From assembly GCA_965221555.1 (NCBI GenBank), contig OZ244895.1, forward strand, positions 2,852,001-2,916,000: DNA of 64,000 bases. Reading direction: 5' to 3'. Made by a program: the position numbers and the translations under genes. The notes beneath the pieces were generated by a model. The model worked only from the letters and a program-made list of their open reading frames with translations, was not told the DNA's origin and ran no database searches. Origin of the DNA: JAJEAD01 sp965221555. GTDB taxonomy: Bacteria; Pseudomonadota; Gammaproteobacteria; HK1. This document shows, one piece after another, positions 44,375 through 51,951 of this stretch; the stretch's first letter is position 1; each line of letters opens with the position of its first letter.

Positions 44375-44953
44375 ATGCGCGAGTTCGTGGAATCACCACC
44401 CGCCACGGGGCCTCTCGGCCCCGTGGTCTCCCGTATCGACGGACTCATCCGCTGGCTGTGCGCAGTGATCCTGGGGGTGGGGTTCCTCGCCCTCTTTCTG
44501 CCGACGCTCGCGAACGCGATCCTGCGCTACACGACCGACAAGAGCGTCATCTGGTCGGTCGAGGCGGTGCAGCTCGTCTTCCCCTGGTTCATCATGGCGG
44601 GGGCCACGCTGGCGGCGCAGCACAGCCGCCACATCAGCGTCGAGTTCTTCATCCGCCTGCTGCCCCGGACCTTGAGCCGCTGGGTGACGATACCGGTGCA
44701 GATCATCGTCTTCGCCGGCGCGGTGGCGGTGCTGTACGTGTTCCTCGGGCTCGGCCGCTTCGAGGGCGGCATCGCGTTCGCCGCCGGCGACACGATGTAC
44801 ACCTCGCTGCGCGTGCCCCAGTCGTACAGCTACTCGGCGCTGCTCTTCGGCTACGCCCTGCTGTCCATCACCGCGATCACCAACATCTACCGGCAGAGCA
44901 CGGGCACGAACGACCCGAGGCTCGAGCCGCACGAACCCAGTTCCGCGGCCTGA
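44375..44953 (+). CDS. TRAP transporter small permease (DctQ family)
   Basis: Membrane protein of 192 aa with four predicted helices, the small subunit that pairs with DctM. Typical are SVIWSVEAVQLVFPWFIMAGA and the AAQHSRHISVEFF segment. It starts 14 bp after dctP. The dctM gene does not follow immediately as usual: repeat copy F is inserted between them. Confidence 0.9.
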   Translation: MREFVESPPATGPLGPVVSRIDGLIRWLCAVILGVGFLALFLPTLANAILRYTTDKSVIWSVEAVQLVFPWFIMAGATLAAQHSRHISVEFFIRLLPRTLSRWVTIPVQIIVFAGAVAVLYVFLGLGRFEGGIAFAAGDTMYTSLRVPQSYSYSALLFGYALLSITAITNIYRQSTGTNDPRLEPHEPSSAA

Positions 44954-44982
44954 TCCCGCGGACCGGCGCACGCACGACACCC

Positions 44983-45170
44983 ACCCGGATAACTCACCGA
45001 TTGCTCAACTGGTGGACACCAGACTGCTCGTGGCGCAGGGCGCAAGCGCGTCGCACCGCAATGACTTCGGTCGACGGCGCCCGGCGCGTCACACGGTCGG
45101 TCCGTGGGCCCCACCGTCTCGGCATCCGGGCGCGCGCAGCGACCGTGAATCGGTGAGACATCCGAGCTAG
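44983..45170 (+). repeat. MITE-like dispersed repeat, copy F (short form, forward), inside the TRAP operon
   Basis: About 188 bp between dctQ and dctM. The left end CCCGGATAACTCACCGATTG and the right end AATCGGTGAGACATCCGAG are diverged inverted repeats; the core is more diverged than in other copies (CACCGCAATGACTTCGGTCG). It ends directly before the ribosome-binding site of dctM (CCAGGAGG). Confidence 0.85.
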
Positions 45171-45188
45171 AAACCAGGAGGACACACC

Positions 45189-46619
45189 ATGTCGGTCATC
45201 GCGGCTGCAGTGTTCATCGGGCTCCTGATCCTCACGGTACCCGTCGCCCACGCCCTGCTCATCGCGAGCGGCTTCGCGATGGCGGCGGAGGAGCCGCTCT
45301 TCCTCTTCGAAGCGATTCTCAAGCTTTACAACCCGACCTCGCAGTTCCCGATGCTGGCCATCCCCTTCTTCATCCTCGCCGGCGACCTGATGATGTCGGG
45401 ACGCTTCGGCGAGTACCTGATGAACTTCGTTCGCATGCTCGTCGGCTGGATGAAGGGCGGGCTCTCGCAGGTCAGCGTGCTCGGCTCGCTGTTCTTCGGC
45501 GGCGTGTCGGGCTCCGCGGTCGCGGACGCCTCCGCGCTCGGCAATGCGCTCATCCCCGTGCAGAAGAAGGAGGGCTACCCCGACGGATACTCCGCGGCGG
45601 TGAACTCGGCCTCGTCGACGATCTCGGTGCTCATCCCGCCGTCGATCCCGCTGATCCTCTACGGCCTGGTTACCGAGGCGTCGATTCCGGATCTCTTCCT
45701 GGCCGGAATCGTCCCCGGCGTGATGCTCACGGTGGTCATGTTCGTGCTCTGCTACATCATCGGGCGCATCCTCAACCTTCCCCGCTCGCGCGGTCTGCGC
45801 CTTGCGCGGGAAGACTTCGGCACGTCGCGGGACTGGCTGGTCTGTGTGGCCATCGCGCTCGCCTGGCTCGCGCTCCATCGCGTCGGCGCCCTCGGCTTCG
45901 CCGGCAAGTTCGCCCTGCCGCTCGCGATCGTCGCCTGGTTCGTGACCGGCTGGTGCTACTCAAGGTTCTTCTCGCAGTTCAACCAGGACCTCGTGATGGC
46001 GGTACCCGCCCTGATCATGCCGCTGATGGTGATCGTGCTGGCGCGCGGGGGCGTGGTGACGCCCACCGAGATCAGCGTGATCGCGGTCTTCTACGCGCTG
46101 CTGGTGGGCTTCGTCGTCTACCGCGACCTGACGCCCGCGATCGTCGTGCGCTGCATCCTGACCGCCGGGATGATGACCGGCGTGATCATGCTGGTCATCA
46201 TGGGATCGAGCGTGCTGCAGTGGATACTGTCCTACGAGAGCGTCCCGCAGAACCTCGCCAACTGGATGCTGCAGGTGCTGGAGTCCCCCTGGACGATCAT
46301 CCTCGCGATGAATCTGCTGATGATCGTGATCGGCACCTTCCTCGACCTGCCAGCCGCGATCCTGCTGCTTGCCCCGATCTTCCTCGGCGTCGCGAGCGCG
46401 GTCGGCCTGGAGCCGGTGCAGCTCGGCGTCATCATGGTCGTGAACCTCGCGATCGGCCTGTACACGCCCCCGGTCGGGACCACGCTGTTCGTCTCGGTGG
46501 CGATCGAGAAGGTACCGATGGGCAAGGTCGTCACCCGCCTCGCGCCCTTCTATCTCGCCGCCCTGGTCGTGCTCGCTCTGGTCAGCTTCGTTCCCGGGAT
46601 CACCACGGTCTTCCTCTGA
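45189..46619 (+). CDS. TRAP transporter large permease (DctM family)
   Basis: Ion-coupled transport subunit of 476 aa with 12 or more helices. DctM traits are FPMLAIPFFILAGDLMMSG, GSLFFGGVSGSAVADASALG and NSASSTISVLIPPSIPLILYG near the N-terminal half, and YTPPVGTTLFV near the C-terminus. A cytoplasmic loop after helix 5 (about 190-230) and a somewhat long middle region are within the family range. The ribosome-binding site AGGAGG lies just after repeat copy F. Confidence 0.93.
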   Translation: MSVIAAAVFIGLLILTVPVAHALLIASGFAMAAEEPLFLFEAILKLYNPTSQFPMLAIPFFILAGDLMMSGRFGEYLMNFVRMLVGWMKGGLSQVSVLGSLFFGGVSGSAVADASALGNALIPVQKKEGYPDGYSAAVNSASSTISVLIPPSIPLILYGLVTEASIPDLFLAGIVPGVMLTVVMFVLCYIIGRILNLPRSRGLRLAREDFGTSRDWLVCVAIALAWLALHRVGALGFAGKFALPLAIVAWFVTGWCYSRFFSQFNQDLVMAVPALIMPLMVIVLARGGVVTPTEISVIAVFYALLVGFVVYRDLTPAIVVRCILTAGMMTGVIMLVIMGSSVLQWILSYESVPQNLANWMLQVLESPWTIILAMNLLMIVIGTFLDLPAAILLLAPIFLGVASAVGLEPVQLGVIMVVNLAIGLYTPPVGTTLFVSVAIEKVPMGKVVTRLAPFYLAALVVLALVSFVPGITTVFL

Positions 46620-46652
46620 GCGGGCGGGTCCTGCACCGGGCACGGCGGAGAG

Positions 46653-47495
46653 ATGTACGCGAGCGAGCCGACCAACGTCTCCCTGGAGGAACGCGCCTAC
46701 CGCATTCGCCGCTACGCGTTGCGCATGGCCGAGCTTCAGGGCCAGGGCTACATCGCCCAGGCCCTGGATGTCGCCGACATCCTCGCGGTGGCCTACTTTC
46801 ACGCGCTCGACTACCGGCCCCGGGATCCGCACTGGGAGCACCGGGACCGCTTTCTGCTCTCGATCGGGCACTACGCCATCGCCCTGTACGCGGCGCTGAT
46901 CGAGGCCGGGGTGCTGCCCGAGAGCGAGCTCGAGACCTATGGCGCCGACGACAGTCGCCTGCCGATGTCGGGGATGGCCGCCTACACGCCGGGCATGGAG
47001 GTAACCGGCGGGTCGCTCGGCCACGGCCTCGGCATCGCCGTCGGCATGGGCCTCGGGCTCAAGCGCAAGCGCTCCGCGGCCTTCGTCTACAACCTGCTCT
47101 CCGACGGTGAGCTCGGGGAGGGCTCGACGTGGGAGGCGGCGATGGCCGCCGCCCACCACCGGCTCGACAATCTGATCGCCATCGTCGACTTCAACAACCA
47201 GCAGGCGGACGGCCCGTCGACGAGGATGCTGCGCGCCGAGCCTGTAGAAGAGAAATGGGCCGCGTTCGGCTGGCATACCCAGCGCGTCGACGGCAACGAC
47301 ATCGAGAGCGTCCGGGACGCCTTCGACCTCGCCCGTGGCGCGAGCTTCGCCGGCCCGCGGGTCATCGTCTGCGACACCCTGATGGGCAAGGGCGTGCCCT
47401 TCCTGGAGCAACGCGAGAAGACCCACTTCATCCGCATCGAGGCGCACGAATGGGCGCTCGCGATCGAAGCGCTGGACGCGGGGAGGCCGCGATGA
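46653..47495 (+). CDS. Transketolase-like, N-terminal (TPP-binding) subunit
   Basis: Equivalent of the first third of transketolase as a separate 280-aa chain. The TPP-binding motif is SDGELGEGSTWEAAMAAAHHRLDNLIAIVDFNNQQADG (starting near residue 150), with YHALDY-like substrate residues and GGSLGHGLGIAVGMGLG before it. It overlaps the second subunit by 4 bp. Split transketolases serve several dedicated pathways. The TRAP transporter upstream and dehydrogenase downstream suggest a catabolic role rather than the pentose phosphate pathway. Confidence 0.88.
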   Translation: MYASEPTNVSLEERAYRIRRYALRMAELQGQGYIAQALDVADILAVAYFHALDYRPRDPHWEHRDRFLLSIGHYAIALYAALIEAGVLPESELETYGADDSRLPMSGMAAYTPGMEVTGGSLGHGLGIAVGMGLGLKRKRSAAFVYNLLSDGELGEGSTWEAAMAAAHHRLDNLIAIVDFNNQQADGPSTRMLRAEPVEEKWAAFGWHTQRVDGNDIESVRDAFDLARGASFAGPRVIVCDTLMGKGVPFLEQREKTHFIRIEAHEWALAIEALDAGRPR

Positions 47496-48514
47496 GCGCT
47501 TCGGAGTCCACTCCGCGCCCTGCGCCGCCCGCCGGGGGCGCGAAGCGGCGCACCTCGGCGATGATCGCCTCGCTCGGAACCGAGGGGATGCCGACCAGGA
47601 AGGCGCCCTTCGGTCACGCGCTGTGCGAGGCGGCGGCGCGCGACGAGCGCATCGTCGGCATCACCGCCGACCTGTCGAAGTACACCGACCTCTACGTGTT
47701 CGCCGAGCGGTATCCGGACCGCTTCTACCAGATGGGCATGGCCGAGCAGGTCATGATCGGCGCCGCGGCGGGGATGGCCCGCGAGGGCTGCAACGTGTTC
47801 GCGACGACCTACGCGGTGTTCGCCTCGCGCCGGGCCTACGACTTCATCTGCCTGGCGATCGCCGAGGAGTCGCTCGATGTGAAGATCGTCTGCGCGCTGC
47901 CGGGCCTCACGACCGGCTACGGTCCGAGCCACCAGGCGCAGGAGGACCTCGCGATCTTCCGCGGGATGCCGAACCTCACCATCGTCGACCCCTGCGATGC
48001 GACCGACACCGAGCAGGCGACCCGGGCCATCGCGGAGCACCGCGGCCCCGTGTACATGCGCCTGCTGCGCGGCAATGTTCCGGACGTGCTCGGCGAGTAC
48101 GACTATCGTTTCGAGCTCGGCAAGGCGAGCCTGTTGCGAGACGGCGCCGATGTCCTGTTCGTCTCCAGCGGCCTCATGACCATGCGGGTACTGGAGGCGG
48201 CGAAGCGGCTCGAGGCGGACTCGGTGGACTGTGCGGTGCTGCACGTGGCCACGGTCAAGCCGCTCGACACCGAGGCGATCCTCGCGGCGGCGTCGAAGCC
48301 CGGGCGGCTGGTGGTGGTGGCGGAGAACCACTCGGTGGTGGGCGGACTCGGCGAGGCGGTCGCGAGTACCCTGCTCAGGCAAGGAGTCGCCCCGGTCTTC
48401 AGGCAGATCGGGCTGCCCGACGAGTTCCTCGATGCCGGGGCACTGCCAACGCTCCACGATCGCTACGGACTGTCCACCGATGCGGTGTGCAAAGCGGTGC
48501 GCGGATGGCTCTGA
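47492..48514 (+). CDS. Transketolase-like, C-terminal (Pyr plus C-terminal domain) subunit
   Basis: The complementary 340-aa chain: Pyr domain with RKAPFGHALCEAAARDERIVGITADLSKYT, the catalytic glutamate region (YQMGMAEQVMIGAAAGMA), TTYAVFASRRAYDFI, and GLTTGYGPSHQAQEDLA, then the transketolase C-terminal domain from about 210. It starts at an ATG overlapping the first subunit. It resembles 1-deoxyxylulose-5-phosphate synthase-type C-terminal halves as well, but the pairing with the preceding gene indicates transketolase. Its end overlaps the dehydrogenase gene by 10 bp. Confidence 0.88.
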   Translation: MSASESTPRPAPPAGGAKRRTSAMIASLGTEGMPTRKAPFGHALCEAAARDERIVGITADLSKYTDLYVFAERYPDRFYQMGMAEQVMIGAAAGMAREGCNVFATTYAVFASRRAYDFICLAIAEESLDVKIVCALPGLTTGYGPSHQAQEDLAIFRGMPNLTIVDPCDATDTEQATRAIAEHRGPVYMRLLRGNVPDVLGEYDYRFELGKASLLRDGADVLFVSSGLMTMRVLEAAKRLEADSVDCAVLHVATVKPLDTEAILAAASKPGRLVVVAENHSVVGGLGEAVASTLLRQGVAPVFRQIGLPDEFLDAGALPTLHDRYGLSTDAVCKAVRGWL

Positions 48515-49449
48515 CCGGCGCCCCCCGCGCCGCCGTCATCGGGATCGGCTCCATGGGTTCGGGGATGGCCGACAACATCCGTGCCGCCGGTATCGACATC
48601 GTCGCATACGATATCTCGGAGCCGGCGCGGGAGCGCTTCCGGGCCACGGGCGGCGCGGTCGCGTCGAGTGCGGCCGAAGCGGCCCGCGCGGCCGATGTGC
48701 TGGTGCTGATGGTGGTCGACGCCGCGCAGGCCGCGGACGCGCTCTTCGGCGCCGGCGGGGTCGTGGACACGCTGCCTCGGGGCGCCGTGGTGATGCTCTG
48801 CGCCACGATCGCCCCCAAGGACGTCGTCGCGATCTGCGCGCGGCTCTCCGCAACCGGCCACCTGTGGCTCGACGCCCCGGTTTCCGGGGGGCGGGCCGGC
48901 GCCGAGAGCGGCGCTCTGACCATCATGGCCGCGGGCTCCGAAGCCGCCTTCGCCAAGGCCGAGCCGGTACTGGACGCGGTGGCGACGAAGGTCTACCGCC
49001 TCGGCGAGCGTCCCGGCCTCGGTGCCACCTACAAGGTCGTCCACCAGCTCGCGGCCGGGGTGCACCTCGCCGCCGCCGCCGAGGTGATGATGTTCGGGGC
49101 CAGGGCGGGGTGCGACCCGCACACACTCTTCGAGATCATCTCCCGATCCTCCGGCCGGTCCTGGATGCTGACCGACCGCGTGCCCCACATGCTCGACGAC
49201 GACTTCCGCCCCCGCAGCACCGTGGACATCTTCGTCAAGGATCTGGGGCTGGTCGTCGACACCGCGAAGGAAGTCCGCATGCCCCTGCCCCTGGGGGCGA
49301 GCGCGCACCAGCAGTTCCTCGCCGCGTCCGCGGCGGGCTTCGGCGCCATCGACGACGCCGGTGTGGTCAAGGTCTACGAGCTGTTGACCGGGATGCCGCT
49401 CGCCGGCCAGCTCGAGAAGAGCACTCCGACGGAGGCAGGCGAGAGCTGA
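48505..49449 (+). CDS. 3-hydroxyisobutyrate/L-threonate dehydrogenase-family enzyme
   Basis: NAD(P)-dependent beta-hydroxyacid dehydrogenase of 314 aa. The Rossmann motif is VIGIGSMGSGMADNI, the substrate-binding segment LDAPVSGGRAGAESGALTIM, and the catalytic lysine segment GATYKVVHQLAAGVHLAAAAE. Length fits the LtnD (L-threonate dehydrogenase) branch, but tartronate semialdehyde reductase and hydroxyisobutyrate dehydrogenases share these motifs. As the last gene of the TRAP operon it should oxidise the imported 2- or 3-hydroxy acid, giving a keto compound that the split transketolase might use. Confidence 0.85.
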   Translation: MALTGAPRAAVIGIGSMGSGMADNIRAAGIDIVAYDISEPARERFRATGGAVASSAAEAARAADVLVLMVVDAAQAADALFGAGGVVDTLPRGAVVMLCATIAPKDVVAICARLSATGHLWLDAPVSGGRAGAESGALTIMAAGSEAAFAKAEPVLDAVATKVYRLGERPGLGATYKVVHQLAAGVHLAAAAEVMMFGARAGCDPHTLFEIISRSSGRSWMLTDRVPHMLDDDFRPRSTVDIFVKDLGLVVDTAKEVRMPLPLGASAHQQFLAASAAGFGAIDDAGVVKVYELLTGMPLAGQLEKSTPTEAGES

Positions 49450-49579
49450 AGCGCGCCGCGTGGCGGCACCGCGCGACGTGCGCCGACCCGGCCGAGGTCA
49501 CCCGCCGGGAAGGCCACAGGGAGTCGGAATCTCCACGATGGTGAGGGCGTGCGGCCCACACCTCTTTGCCGGCCATCGG

Positions 49580-49655
49580 TGGCCGTCAATGGCGTTTAGC
49601 GGACACATTTCCGGAAATATGGCCGTCAAAATTCTTTGGCGGACATGCGTGACCG
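49580..49655 (+). repeat. Two imperfect direct repeats (TGGCCGTCAA...GCGGACA type)
   Basis: TGGCCGTCAATGGCGTTTAG-CGGACA (49580-49605) and TGGCCGTCAAAATTCTTTGG-CGGACATGCGTGACCGC (49620-49656) are imperfect direct repeats. A third relative lies downstream of the GFA-like gene. They may be relics of an insertion sequence end. The 345-bp gap 49450-49794 has nothing else recognisable; the region is visibly less GC-rich. Confidence 0.55.
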
Positions 49656-49794
49656 CCACGCCGAGACGGTACGCAGACGGGTAGACACGCACAGCGCTAC
49701 CATGGACGGAAAGCGGCAGGTAGAACAATCCAGCAACCCGCCGACCGACATGGTGGCGGCGGGATGGATTGACGCGGGGAAGGAGGAGTCCCTC

Positions 49795-50280
49795 ATGTCG
49801 ATAGCTCCGGGTCGGGAAGGCGGTTGCCAGTGTGGCGCGATCCGGTACCGGCTGCTGCGCGCGCCGGTCGCGCTCTACGCCTGCCACTGCCGGGACTGCC
49901 AGAAGCAGTCATCGAGCGCGTTCGGACTGTCGATGTGGGTCGAACGCGACGCGATCGAGTTCAGCGGCGCCGAGCCGCGCATCTACCGCACGCGCGGCGA
50001 CTCCGGCCGGGAGAAGCTCTGTGCGTTCTGCGGGGCGTGCGGCACCCGCCTGTACCACGCGGGCGGTGGAACGCGCTCCGACGAAAACACGACGCTCAGC
50101 ATGAAGGCGGGCACCCTCGACGACACCTCGGTCATCGTGCCCACTTGTCATCTGTGGACGAGAAGCGCCCAATCGTGGCTTGCGCCCGTGTTCGAGCGCG
50201 ACCTCTGCTTCGACACCGAGCCGGACCGCGAAGCGACACTGCGTGACCAGTGGCGCAACGCCGATGGAGCGAATCGCTGA
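49795..50280 (+). CDS. GFA-family (Mss4-like fold) zinc protein
   Basis: Protein of 161 aa of the glutathione-dependent formaldehyde-activating enzyme family. Zinc-binding cysteines are in GGCQCGAIRY, CHCRDCQK and CGACGTRL. Most GFA proteins are not true formaldehyde enzymes and their role is unknown, so no function is assigned. The ATG at 49795 has AAGGAGGAG 7 bp upstream; longer frames upstream run into the direct repeats. The gene is bracketed by copies of the same short repeat, which suggests it arrived as a cassette. Confidence 0.85.
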   Translation: MSIAPGREGGCQCGAIRYRLLRAPVALYACHCRDCQKQSSSAFGLSMWVERDAIEFSGAEPRIYRTRGDSGREKLCAFCGACGTRLYHAGGGTRSDENTTLSMKAGTLDDTSVIVPTCHLWTRSAQSWLAPVFERDLCFDTEPDREATLRDQWRNADGANR

Positions 50281-50310
50281 CCGGGGCGCCACCACCGGAG
50301 TCTCGCCAGG

Positions 50311-50350
50311 TTGGCCTCCAAATCCTTTGGTGGACATGCGTGACCGCGAG
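50311..50350 (+). repeat. Third copy of the short direct repeat, downstream of the GFA-like gene
   Basis: TTGGCCTCCAAATCCTTTGG followed by TGGACATGCGTGACCGCGAG matches 49620-49656 with a few changes, in the same orientation. The two copies bracket the GFA-like gene about 690 bp apart. Confidence 0.6.
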
Positions 50351-50503
50351 ATCCGACCTTGCTGCCAATCCGCGCCTGCCAGCCCTGGCAGTTATCGCGT
50401 TACATCCCGCCCTTCGGTTACGTGCAGCAGCTCAGGAAACGCGAGGGGGATCCGTCGGCGTGCGATCGGTGCCGCGCGAGCGAATTCACGCTAGGATGTC
50501 GCC

Positions 50504-51328
50504 ATGAATCGCGAGCCGCTCCAGCCCGTCACCAACGAGATGGTCGAAGCCTACAGGCGCGACGGTGCGGTCCATGTTCCCGGGGTGCTCGATGACGCGT
50601 GGGTCGAGCACCTGCGCGAAGCGGTCGCCCTCGCCCGCACCCGCCCGGGTCCCAACGCGCAGGACCACAGCATCGCCGGCGAGTCCGGCGGATTCTTCAG
50701 CGACCTGCAGATGTCGCATCGGGTTCCCGCCTTCCTGCCCTTCATCACCGAGTCGCCGATGGGCGCGGTGGCGGCCGAACTCATGGGTTCGCGCCGGGTG
50801 AACCTGCTGCACGACGCGATGTGGCTCAAGGAGGCGGGAAGCTCGCGCCGTACCCCCTGGCACCAGGACCAGCCCTTCTACTGCATGGAAGGCAAGCAGA
50901 TGTGCATCATGTGGGTGGCGCTCGACTCGCATCCCGCCTCGGTGTCGCTCGCCTTCCTGCGTGGCTCGCACCAATTGGGCCGGCGCTTCCGTCCCGAACG
51001 CATCAATGGCGGCTGGTACGACGGCTATGGCGAAGGCGACGGCTTCGAGGCCCCGCCCAGCATCGAGGAGGCGCCCGCGCGCTTCGAGCGCCTGGCCTGG
51101 CCGATGCGCGCGGGGGACTGCGTCGTGTTCCACGGCCTCACCCTGCACGGGTCTCCCGGCAACCACGAGACGACGCCAAGGCGTGCGATTTCGCTCGTGG
51201 TGGTGGGCGACGACGCGGTGTTCGTGGAGCGCGGACGCGAGACCCAGCCGAGCTACACCGGCCACGGTCTCTCGCCCGGCGACCCCATCGACTGCGCGTA
51301 CTTTCCCCGGATGTACACCGCGGCCTGA
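50504..51328 (+). CDS. Phytanoyl-CoA dioxygenase (PhyH)-family protein
   Basis: Fe(II)/2-oxoglutarate oxygenase of 274 aa. The facial triad is seen as HxD in TPWHQDQPFYCM and the distal histidine in VFHGLTLHGSPGN; an arginine downstream (TPRRAISLVVVGDDA) would bind 2-oxoglutarate. The N-terminus (QPVTNEMVEAYRRDGAVHVPGVLDDAWVEHL) is typical of bacterial PhyH proteins, whose substrates range from phytanoyl-CoA to ectoine and small natural products. No neighbour narrows this. The start ATG follows TAGGATG-like purines only weakly. Confidence 0.85.
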   Translation: MNREPLQPVTNEMVEAYRRDGAVHVPGVLDDAWVEHLREAVALARTRPGPNAQDHSIAGESGGFFSDLQMSHRVPAFLPFITESPMGAVAAELMGSRRVNLLHDAMWLKEAGSSRRTPWHQDQPFYCMEGKQMCIMWVALDSHPASVSLAFLRGSHQLGRRFRPERINGGWYDGYGEGDGFEAPPSIEEAPARFERLAWPMRAGDCVVFHGLTLHGSPGNHETTPRRAISLVVVGDDAVFVERGRETQPSYTGHGLSPGDPIDCAYFPRMYTAA

Positions 51329-51951
51329 GGCGAGTCGCTCGACAAGACTTCCGCCCCGCGCTGGATCCCGCCTCCGGTCGTTTGCCGACGTGGACGGCGG
51401 CTTCGGTCCACCCGAGACGTGGCAAGCGCGGCCCCCGTTACCGACTCGTAACGCCCGCCGCGGCCCGCAATCCAGTAGACTGAATTCGCGGGCGGCCGAC
51501 AAGCGCCCCATCGCATTGTTTTCGTTCGAGTTCTCTCCGACCCCGGGAGTGGCGGCGCTGTCCTCGCCAGCGTCGTTCCCGGGGCGTCGGGGACCCACCA
51601 GAGAACCACGGAGCATGGGGGGTTCGCGGCCAGCGGCACTTCGTCGACTGCCCTGCCGGTGCTCGGGGTCCCTAACCCGGACATTTCACCGATTTCTCAA
51701 CTCGCGGACGCCAATATGCTCGCGTTAGCGGGCCGTACTCCCTCAAGCCGCTTCGACGTAGTGTCGGCTACGCCTGCAGCGTCTTTCGGTGCGTGCGACC
51801 CACTATCACGGCATCTTGGCGCCCTCGCTACGAAAATCGGTGAAACATCCGGGCTAAGCAACGGGCTCCGGTCCGACCGAAAGGCGCCGCGAAGGCCGCT
51901 CGCGCACTTGCCGCCACCGCTCCGCTCGCAACACCCGCCGGGGAGACGCTG
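51329..51951. other. 623-bp intergenic region upstream of the SbmA-like gene
   Basis: Contains repeat copy G (51673-51857). The part 51329-51672 shows no gene; a GC-rich palindromic patch surrounds the less GC-rich GTAGACTGAATTC near 51475-51487. The 94 bp between copy G and the SbmA start must hold its translation signals (GGGGAGACG before ATG). Confidence 0.45.
51673..51857 (+). repeat. MITE-like dispersed repeat, copy G (short form, forward orientation)
   Basis: About 185 bp including flanks. The left end CCCGGACATTTCACCGATTT and right end AAATCGGTGAAACATCCGGG form a nearly perfect 20-bp terminal inverted repeat; the flanks are the direct repeat CTAA on both sides. Its core is almost the exact reverse complement of copy E. 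Confidence 0.92.
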
